A DNA stretch of 11,752 nucleotides from Planctomycetota bacterium (GTDB lineage: Bacteria; Planctomycetota; Planctomycetia; Pirellulales; Pirellulaceae), in NCBI GenBank assembly GCA_023430365.1, contig JAEZAS010000478.1:1-11752 (forward strand). The letters run 5' to 3'. The position numbers and the translations under genes are program-made. Of the stretch, positions 6,524 to 11,752 are shown piece after piece; position 1 is the first letter of the stretch; each line of letters starts with the position of its first letter. The notes beneath the pieces were generated by a model. It saw only the letters and a list, made by a program, of their open reading frames with translations, searched no databases and was not told the origin of the DNA.

Positions 6524-7249
6524 ATGAACGCATCCCGCCGTTGGTTGATCGGTTTGATCGCTCTTGCCCCGCTCGCCTTGGTCCTGCCGGCTGTCGCGCA
6601 GGAAGGCAAGCCGAACGACGCCGTTGTGCCCGTCCCACGCGAGGGCGGCTGGGTCAAGCGTCACGAGTCGTTCAACGAGCGGGTGAAGAAGGGGAACGTC
6701 GACCTGATCTTCATCGGCGACTCGATCACCCAAGGCTGGGAAGGCGCCGGCAAGAAGGTTTGGGAAGAGTTCTACGGCAAGCGGAACGCCGTGAACCTCG
6801 GCATCGGCGGCGACCGCACGCAGCACGTGCTCTGGCGTCTGGAAAACGGCAACATCGAAGGCATCAAGCCGAAGCTCGCCGTGCTGATGATCGGGACGAA
6901 CAACTCGGGGGCGAACAGCTCGGAGCAAATCGCAGCCGGCGTGACGGCGATCGTCGAAAAGCTCCGCAAAGAGCTGCCGGAAACCAAAGTGCTCGTCCTG
7001 GGCATCTTCCCCCGCGGCGCTGACAAGAACGACGCCAAGCGGAAGATCAACGAAGGCGCCAACGAGCGGATCGCCAAGCTCGCCGACGACAAGCACGTCT
7101 TCTATCTCGACATCGGCAAGAACTTCCTCGAGGATGACGGCACGCTCAGCAAGGAAGTGATGCCCGACCTGCTCCATCTGAACGAGAAGAGCTACCGCAC
7201 CTGGGCCGAGTCGATCGAGCCGAAGGTCAAGGAACTGCTGGGCCAGTAG
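6524..7249 (+). CDS. Secreted SGNH/GDSL-family esterase (PAF-acetylhydrolase-like)
   Basis: The 241-residue protein has a Sec signal peptide (1-26, cleavage likely after AVAQ or nearby) and a complete SGNH hydrolase domain. Visible blocks are IGDSITQGW with nucleophile Ser67 (block I), NLGIGGDRTQ (91-100, oxyanion Gly, block II), MIGTNNSG with Asn126 (block III) and DLLHLN with Asp215 and His218 (block V). The sequence resembles the PAF-acetylhydrolase IB catalytic subunit type, common in planctomycete exported proteins, where it usually removes acyl or acetyl groups from lipids or polysaccharides; the substrate here is not known. TGGAG about 11 bases upstream supports the start. The ADP-ribosylglycohydrolase gene starts 12 bases after its stop, so the two are very likely co-transcribed. 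Confidence 0.93.
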   Translation: MNASRRWLIGLIALAPLALVLPAVAQEGKPNDAVVPVPREGGWVKRHESFNERVKKGNVDLIFIGDSITQGWEGAGKKVWEEFYGKRNAVNLGIGGDRTQHVLWRLENGNIEGIKPKLAVLMIGTNNSGANSSEQIAAGVTAIVEKLRKELPETKVLVLGIFPRGADKNDAKRKINEGANERIAKLADDKHVFYLDIGKNFLEDDGTLSKEVMPDLLHLNEKSYRTWAESIEPKVKELLGQ

Positions 7250-7261
7250 GAGCAGCCTTGG

Positions 7262-8194
7262 ATGTCCCAGCCGTCGCGAGTAAGTCGCTACCGAGGTTGC
7301 CTGCTCGGGCTGGCGTGCGGCGACGCTCTGGGCACCACCATTGAGTTTTCCCCTCCGGGGACCTTCGAGCCCCTTACCGACCTGATCGGCAAGGGGCCGT
7401 TTGGTTTAGAGGCGGGGCAGTGGACCGATGACACTTCGCTGGCGCTGTGTCTTGCGGAAAGTCTTCTCGAGCGTCAGGGATTTGATCCCGTCGATCAGCT
7501 CCAGCGATACGTACGCTGGTGGCGCGAGGGCTATTGGAGCAGCACCGGGCATTGCTTCGATATTGGAGCAACAACCGCTTGGGCGCTTGGCAACTTTCTT
7601 AGGACGGGCGAACCCTATGGGGCGCTGAATGGGGATTCGAGCGCGGGCAACGGGTCGATCATGCGACTCGCCCCGGTTCCCATGTTCTTTGCCTCCGATT
7701 CGAGGCAGGCGATGGATCGGGCAGCCGACAGCTCTCGCACCACCCACGGAGCGGTCGCCGCGGTAGAGGCCTGCAGGTACTTTGCGGGCTTGATCGTGGG
7801 GGCGTTGCAGGGGAGGTCGAAGGACGAATTGCTCTCGCCCTGTTTTTCGCCCGTTGCGGGCTACTGGGATGAGCATCCGTTCCAGTCGGCGATCGGCGAA
7901 GTCGCTGCCGGCTCCTTTCGAGCAAAGCAACCGCCCGAAATCAAGGGAACCGGATACGTGGTCCGCTCCCTGGAGGCGGCGCTGTGGGCATTTCACCGCT
8001 CCGATAGCTTTCAGGCTGGTGCGTTGCTTGCCGTAAACCTGGGCGACGACGCCGACACCACGGGGGCCGTCTATGGTCAGCTGGCGGGAGCCTACTACGG
8101 AGTGGAGGCGATCCCAGCCGCGTGGCGAGAGCGGCTGACCAGGTCAGACGAAATCTTAGGACTTGCCGACCGTCTTTGCCCCGCCTCGATTTGA
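7262..8194 (+). CDS. ADP-ribosylglycohydrolase family protein (DraG/ARH type)
   Basis: The 310-residue protein fits the all-helical ADP-ribosylglycohydrolase family, which removes ADP-ribose from proteins or small molecules using two divalent metal ions. Metal and substrate motifs are intact: GLACGDALG (16-24), Glu28, WTDDTSLAL with Thr55, Asp56 and Asp57, SAGNGSIMR (127-135), THG (161-163), and NLGDDADTTGAVYGQLAGAYYG (259-280) with Asp263, Asp265 and Thr266. No signal peptide is seen, so it acts in the cytoplasm. GGAG overlapping the upstream stop region lies about 9 bases before the ATG, consistent with translational coupling to the SGNH hydrolase gene, although that partner is exported. 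The target is unknown; no ADP-ribosyltransferase gene is visible in the window. Length is normal for the family. Confidence 0.93.
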   Translation: MSQPSRVSRYRGCLLGLACGDALGTTIEFSPPGTFEPLTDLIGKGPFGLEAGQWTDDTSLALCLAESLLERQGFDPVDQLQRYVRWWREGYWSSTGHCFDIGATTAWALGNFLRTGEPYGALNGDSSAGNGSIMRLAPVPMFFASDSRQAMDRAADSSRTTHGAVAAVEACRYFAGLIVGALQGRSKDELLSPCFSPVAGYWDEHPFQSAIGEVAAGSFRAKQPPEIKGTGYVVRSLEAALWAFHRSDSFQAGALLAVNLGDDADTTGAVYGQLAGAYYGVEAIPAAWRERLTRSDEILGLADRLCPASI

Positions 8195-8204
8195 CGATCT
8201 TCGG

Positions 8205-8210
8205 TACAAT
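8205..8210 (+). promoter_or_regulatory. TACAAT -10 element just before the pseudouridine synthase start
   Basis: TACAAT matches TATAAT at five of six positions and ends 6 bases before the ATG at 8217. Transcription would begin at about the start codon, giving a leaderless mRNA. No -35 match lies 16-18 bases upstream. A similar TACAATG stands before the DUF3500 gene. Confidence 0.35.
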
Positions 8211-8216
8211 GGCTCG

Positions 8217-9143
8217 ATGGCCCTCATTCAAAAGTCTCAACAAGTCCCCCCCGATTCGCCGCTGATCGGTCAACGGATCGACCGCCTGGTTCAGCAGCTT
8301 TGCGAGTTGCCCCGGGGCGATATCAACGCGCTCTTCGAGAAGGGATGTGTCCGGGTTAACGGGGCCCTCTGCATGCAGCCCTTTCAGCGGGTGGCCGCGG
8401 GCGATCAGGTCGACCTGCGCTACGACCCGGGACAGCGCTATCACGCAAAGAAGAAGTCCAAGGCCAAGCTGGGATTCGAGCTGCTCTTTGAGGATCGGCA
8501 TCTGCTGATCGTCAATAAGCCAGCCGATCTGCTCACCGTTCCCACGCCGCGTGGCGAGACAGATACTCTGCTCGACCGCGTGTCGGAATACTGCCGCCGC
8601 ACGGGCTCCCGAAAGGCCTGGCCGGTCCATCGGCTGGATCGGGGAGTTTCGGGGCTGCTCGTCTTCGGCAAGACCGCCGAGGTGTCGCAAAAGATTCGCG
8701 ATCAGTTCGCGATGCACAAGCCGGAGCGGGAATACGCCACCATCGTCACCGGCCATGTCGAGGAGCGCGAGGGAACGTTTGAGAGCTTCCTCGCCACGGA
8801 CAAGGCCCTCAACCGGTTCTCGACCGAGGACGAGTCGATCGGCCAGCTGGCGATCACCCACTACGAAGTGATCAGCTATCTGAAAGGCGCGACGCTGGTT
8901 CGCGTCTGGCTGGAAACGGGCCGGCGAAACCAGATTCGCGTTCACTTCTCCGAGGCAGGTCACCCGGTACTGGGTGATCCGCGCTACTCCGCCGAACTCG
9001 CCCGCCATCCGCTCTGGAAGTACCGCCGCATCGCGCTACATGCCCGGCGACTCGGCCTGGAGCACCCCGAAACCGGCAAGCCGCTACGGTTCGAATCGGC
9101 ATTGCCGGCGGAGATGGAGTGGTTTGCGAAGGTGAACAAGTAA
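8217..9143 (+). CDS. RluA-family RNA pseudouridine synthase with S4 domain
   Basis: With the start at 8217 the product has 308 residues. An S4 RNA-binding domain spans about 15-70 (IGQRIDRLV, VRVNGALC), and a pseudouridine synthase domain about 85-300. The catalytic motif PVHRLDRGVSGLLVFGKT (136-153) contains the nucleophile Asp141. ETGRRNQIRVHF and the ALHARRLGLEHPETGKPL region complete the family pattern. It isomerises uridines in rRNA or tRNA; the exact target cannot be read from sequence. The ATG at 8217 is 22 bases after the preceding stop and has no Shine-Dalgarno sequence. A TTG at 8163 would add 18 unlike residues and overlap the upstream gene, so it is less likely. A TACAAT element just before the ATG suggests a leaderless transcript besides read-through from upstream. 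A heptamer-based inverted repeat follows the stop. Confidence 0.92.
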   Translation: MALIQKSQQVPPDSPLIGQRIDRLVQQLCELPRGDINALFEKGCVRVNGALCMQPFQRVAAGDQVDLRYDPGQRYHAKKKSKAKLGFELLFEDRHLLIVNKPADLLTVPTPRGETDTLLDRVSEYCRRTGSRKAWPVHRLDRGVSGLLVFGKTAEVSQKIRDQFAMHKPEREYATIVTGHVEEREGTFESFLATDKALNRFSTEDESIGQLAITHYEVISYLKGATLVRVWLETGRRNQIRVHFSEAGHPVLGDPRYSAELARHPLWKYRRIALHARRLGLEHPETGKPLRFESALPAEMEWFAKVNK

Positions 9144-9170
9144 GCGGACGGATTCAAGTCGCGGGCTGCA

Positions 9171-9239
9171 AGTTACAGGTTACAGGTTACACCACTCGTT
9201 AGTCGCCGGTGCAACCTGTAACTCCTGTAACCTGTAACT
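9171..9239. repeat. GTTACAG heptamer inverted repeat between convergent genes
   Basis: The left arm (9171-9193) is AGTTACAGGTTACAGG then TTACACC. The right arm (9208-9239) carries CTGTAAC three times (9216-9222, 9225-9231, 9232-9238). The arms are complementary except that the right arm has one extra 9-base unit and one mismatch. The loop is 14 bases. It sits in the 115-base gap between the pseudouridine synthase (plus) and DUF3500 (minus) genes, so it could end transcription from both sides, although there is no T-run. Confidence 0.75.
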
Positions 9240-9258
9240 CTCTGCCTCCACCCGGGCG

Positions 9259-10245
9259 TCAGCCAACCAGCCCGACATTGATGTAAGCGTGAACGTGCGG
9301 CGCGCCGCGGAAATGCCACACGAGTGACGGGCCTTCGACACGCCAGATGTCCCACACCTTGTCGTTGTCCAGGTCGCCTTGCTGGTAGAAGGCAAAGTGG
9401 AGTTTGTCGAGGCCGCCGCCGGCCTTCACGATCTCCATCACTTCGTCGACATCTTCCGTGCGATAGGGCGAAAGCAGCTTCTTGAGCGTCTTTTCGACCA
9501 GTTCCTTCTGATCGCTGCTGAGTTCGCCGACCGAGATGCCCGGGAATTTGCCCGATTCGCCCTGCAGGGTGACCGCCGATTCAGCCGGCGCCTTCGGCTG
9601 GAGGGCTTTCTCCGCCTGCTTCGGGTCGAGAGCCTTGAATACCTCGTTCACTTGCAGCGTGTGGTCGTGGTAGAGGTTCTCCTTGGCGCTCTCTTCGCCG
9701 TGGCCGTAGACGATCGGGCCCCCGAAGGCTGCCTTGTCGACGCTATTGCCATCGGCCCGCAGCGTCAAATGCCGGCCCGTCAGTTCGAACTGGCACTTGC
9801 CGCTTTCTGGATTGCCAAACAGGGCGATGCTGTAGGCGCCCACGCCGCCGTCGTCGTATTCGGTCTGCTTTTGGAGTTTTTCATAGCCGTCGGGAGTCGT
9901 GATGTTCTTCACGACTTCCAGAATCAGCTCTCGCTGCTCCTTGGAGTAGAACTTGTCGTCGATCACCGGCTTGGTGATGTGCCAGTTGGCGCTAATCCGC
10001 TGGCGCAACGGATGCTCGAACGGGAAGCAAACTTCTTTCTTCTGCGCATCCGACAGCGACGTGTATAGCCGGGCGACCGCGGTCTCTGCGGCGCTCTGGG
10101 CAGTAGGAGCAGCAAAGGCCTGACTATTTCCCAGGCTGAGCGACGTCGCACCGGCAATGGCGGCTCCGCCAACCGCAGCAATGAACGCACGACGATCGAA
10201 TTGCGATTCACAATCGGAACACGGACGAGTGACACGTCGCTGCAT
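9259..10245 (-). CDS. Tat-exported DUF3500 protein
   Basis: The 328-residue product starts with a twin-arginine signal: DRRAFIAAVGG (17-27), a hydrophobic stretch, and likely cleavage after QAFA (about 42-45). The mature part fits DUF3500, with GRHLTLRADGN, FGGPIVYGHG and the C-terminal DIWRVEGPSLVWHFRGAPHV followed by HAYINV. DUF3500 proteins are common in planctomycetes and have no known biochemical role; Tat export suggests folding before export, perhaps with a cofactor. Before the Tat motif there is a Cys-x-x-Cys (residues 9-12), unusual for a signal peptide. AGGAG 8 bases upstream decides for the start at 10245 over an upstream in-frame start near 10311. A TACAAT element lies about 42 bases further up. 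The terminator of the YTV gene separates it from that gene. Confidence 0.88.
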   Translation of the reverse strand: MQRRVTRPCSDCESQFDRRAFIAAVGGAAIAGATSLSLGNSQAFAAPTAQSAAETAVARLYTSLSDAQKKEVCFPFEHPLRQRISANWHITKPVIDDKFYSKEQRELILEVVKNITTPDGYEKLQKQTEYDDGGVGAYSIALFGNPESGKCQFELTGRHLTLRADGNSVDKAAFGGPIVYGHGEESAKENLYHDHTLQVNEVFKALDPKQAEKALQPKAPAESAVTLQGESGKFPGISVGELSSDQKELVEKTLKKLLSPYRTEDVDEVMEIVKAGGGLDKLHFAFYQQGDLDNDKVWDIWRVEGPSLVWHFRGAPHVHAYINVGLVG

Positions 10246-10286
10246 GACATGGCTCCTGGGGCAGGACTGTGGGAAGGATGCCGCGC

Positions 10287-10292
10287 ATTGTA
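10287..10292 (-). promoter_or_regulatory. Possible -10 element for the DUF3500 gene
   Basis: The minus strand reads TTTACAATG; TACAAT matches five of six, giving a leader of about 35 bases. The hexamer 17 bases upstream (TGGATT) is a poor -35 match. Confidence 0.35.
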
Positions 10293-10392
10293 AAGGAGTT
10301 GCAACAGCCAATCCACTCTTTCCGTCGCAACCCGGCGGAACTTGACGGGCGTGGATCGTCCTGCCATTTCCTACCAGCCGAATGACTGGCGC

Positions 10393-10432
10393 AAAAAATG
10401 AGCCGGCAGGAAAGCTTCCCGCCGGCCCATTT
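10393..10432 (-). terminator. Intrinsic terminator of the YTV repeat protein gene
   Basis: On the minus strand AAATGGGCCGGC (from 10432) pairs with GCCGGCTCATTT, one G-T pair. Inside, GGAA pairs with TTCC around the loop AGC. The right arm runs into six T's. It begins about 29 bases after the stop codon at 10461. Confidence 0.9.
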
Positions 10433-10460
10433 ACTTGGCCTGACGTGTTCAGCTAGTGAA

Positions 10461-11752
10461 CTAGCGGCAGCTCACGCAAGCGTTGCCACAGGCGGCGGCG
10501 CCATTGCAGGCGGCAGCCTGATACGAGCACGGAACGGCAACCTGCACTTCGCGCGGCACCATCTCGGTCGTGCAGACGCGAATCTCACGCTGCTCGGTCA
10601 CCGGCACGTTCACGCAAACGTCGATCGTCCGCTCTTCCGGCACACGCCGGCAGACCGTCTGGGTCGATACGACTTCACGCTGCACCGGAACCATAACCGT
10701 GTAGGGAACTTCGCGAGTCTGCTGCTCGTTGACCATCTCGCACACACGCTCGGTAATGGTCCGAGTGACCGGCTTCATGACCGTGAAGGGCACTTCGCGA
10801 GTCATTTGCTCGGGGACCATTTCGCAAACGCGCTCGGTAGTGGTCCGAACTTCAGGCCGCATGACCGTAAACGGCACTTCGCGGGTCTGCTGTTCGGGAA
10901 CCATTTCGCAAACTCGCTGCATGACGGTGCGAGTGACCGGCTTCATCACCGTGAACGGCACTTCGCGGGTCTGCTGCTCGTTGACCATTTCGCAGACGCG
11001 CTGCGTGATGGTGCGGGTAACGGGCCGCATGACCGTGACGGGCACCTCGCGGGTCTGTTGCTCGTTGACCATTTCGCAGACACGCTGCGTGATGGTGCGG
11101 GTAACGGGCCGCATGACCGTGAAGGGCACTTCGCGGGTCATTTGTTCCGGCACCATTTCGCAAACGCGCTGGGTGGTGGTGCGGGTGACCGGCTTCATGA
11201 CCGTAAACGGCACTTCGCGGGTCTGCTGCTCGTTGACCATCTCACAGACTTTCTGAGTGATGGTGCGAGTAACCGGCTTCATGACCGTGAAGGGGACTTC
11301 GCGGGTCATCTGCTCGGGAACCATCTCGCAAATGCGCTGGGTGGTGGTCCGAACTTCCTGCCGCGGGACGCAGACGGTGTAGGTGTAGGGCACCTGCTCC
11401 GGCTGCATGCGGCAGATTTGCCGGGGCACCTGTTCCTGCACGACGTTCGGCACCCAGACCTTGCAGCAGTGGGTGTTGCCGCAGCAGTCGGTATAAGTGC
11501 GGATCTCGCATTGGCCGGCGTCGCGACAGACGGTTTCCATCACGGTTTCGGTAACCGGCCGCATGACCGTGCGCACGCCTTCGCGCTGCTGCATTTCATT
11601 CACGGTGACCGTGAACTGACGGGGCACTTCACGCCAAACGGGACGGTTGACCGTGTAGGTTTCCGTGCGAGTCTGCGTCTCGGGCACCATCTCGGTGATC
11701 TGCCGTTCGACTTCACGCCACACGGGACGGCAGACGGTGTACGTTTCGGTAC
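10461..11752 (-). CDS. YTV-type repeat protein, probable planctomycete cell-wall protein (5' end outside window)
   Basis: The reading frame stays open to the right edge, so at least 430 residues are present and the N-terminus is missing; a GTG at 11723 lies inside the repeat-like sequence TETYTV-CRPVWREVERQ and is not a real start. The visible part has divergent YTV-like units, a cysteine cluster (CRDAGQC, TDCCGNTHCC; coding about 11465-11530), eight tandem 28-residue units (VCEMVxEQxTREVPFTVMxP followed by VTRTxTQR), and a Cys/Ala-rich C-terminus (ACNGAAACGNACVSCR). Proteins of this YTV class are known from planctomycetes and have been linked to their proteinaceous, cysteine-rich cell wall. 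One Cys per unit plus the clusters would allow many disulfide links. No signal peptide can be seen because the 5' end is absent. A strong terminator follows. Confidence 0.88.
   Translation of the reverse strand, partial: TETYTVCRPVWREVERQITEMVPETQTRTETYTVNRPVWREVPRQFTVTVNEMQQREGVRTVMRPVTETVMETVCRDAGQCEIRTYTDCCGNTHCCKVWVPNVVQEQVPRQICRMQPEQVPYTYTVCVPRQEVRTTTQRICEMVPEQMTREVPFTVMKPVTRTITQKVCEMVNEQQTREVPFTVMKPVTRTTTQRVCEMVPEQMTREVPFTVMRPVTRTITQRVCEMVNEQQTREVPVTVMRPVTRTITQRVCEMVNEQQTREVPFTVMKPVTRTVMQRVCEMVPEQQTREVPFTVMRPEVRTTTERVCEMVPEQMTREVPFTVMKPVTRTITERVCEMVNEQQTREVPYTVMVPVQREVVSTQTVCRRVPEERTIDVCVNVPVTEQREIRVCTTEMVPREVQVAVPCSYQAAACNGAAACGNACVSCR
10662..11333 (-). repeat. Eight 84-bp tandem coding repeats
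   Basis: The word ACCAT (plus strand) recurs at 10732, 10816, 10900, 10984, 11068, 11152, 11236 and 11320, an exact 84-base period over eight units, each coding 28 residues. Units fall into two main types, MVPEQM/Q and MVNEQQ. Many differences between units are at third codon positions, so protein sequence seems conserved over DNA identity. Confidence 0.95.

Noticed and set aside
9171..9239. CRISPR array
   Set aside because: The repeat unit is only 7 bases with no spacers, and no cas gene is present.
10246..10311. Longer start for the DUF3500 gene
   Set aside because: The extra 22 residues do not look like part of a Tat signal, the predicted -10 element lies inside them, and AGGAG is placed correctly for 10245.
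10729..11256. 175-residue open frame on the plus strand in the YTV repeat array
   Set aside because: Any stop-free frame is copied by the exact 84-base period, so the open frame comes from the repeats; the minus-strand protein has the clear family pattern.

Overview
The window looks like chromosomal DNA of a planctomycete, probably a Pirellula/Blastopirellula-type member of the Pirellulales. This is an inference. It rests on a long cysteine-bearing repeat protein of the YTV type, a secreted DUF1080 protein, a Tat-exported DUF3500 protein, a secreted SGNH hydrolase, high G+C coding regions, and long gaps full of short palindromes. I see no transposase, integrase, phage gene, CRISPR array, tRNA or rRNA.

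Layout. Left part (1-1420): two separately transcribed minus-strand genes, a secreted DUF1080 protein and, upstream of it, a small exported coiled-coil protein with its own intrinsic terminator. A 957-base gap (1421-2377) has no convincing gene. It holds at least eight hairpins or palindromes, an 83-base inverted repeat, a purine-rich tandem repeat and one copy of a 24-base repeat whose other copy lies at 830-853. Middle part (2378-9143): six plus-strand genes, namely ribosomal protein S1 with a strong terminator, a proline/glutamate-rich lipoprotein, a group-2 sigma-70 factor, an SGNH hydrolase, an ADP-ribosylglycohydrolase 12 bases behind it, and an RluA-family pseudouridine synthase 22 bases further on. 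Right part (9259-11752): two minus-strand genes, a DUF3500 protein and the YTV repeat protein, whose 5' end lies outside the window.

How it fits together. S1, the sigma factor and the pseudouridine synthase serve translation, transcription and RNA modification. Five of the nine genes encode exported or envelope products (DUF1080, coiled-coil protein, lipoprotein, SGNH hydrolase, DUF3500), and the YTV protein is probably a sixth. This is a mixed housekeeping/envelope neighbourhood, not a dedicated defence or metabolic island. No clear new multi-gene system is visible. The most interesting signals are regulatory or structural: a promoter whose -10 hexamer is the loop of the S1 terminator, the pair of dispersed repeats, the hairpin-rich gap, a possible leaderless start, and the two-type 28-residue repeat array of the YTV protein.
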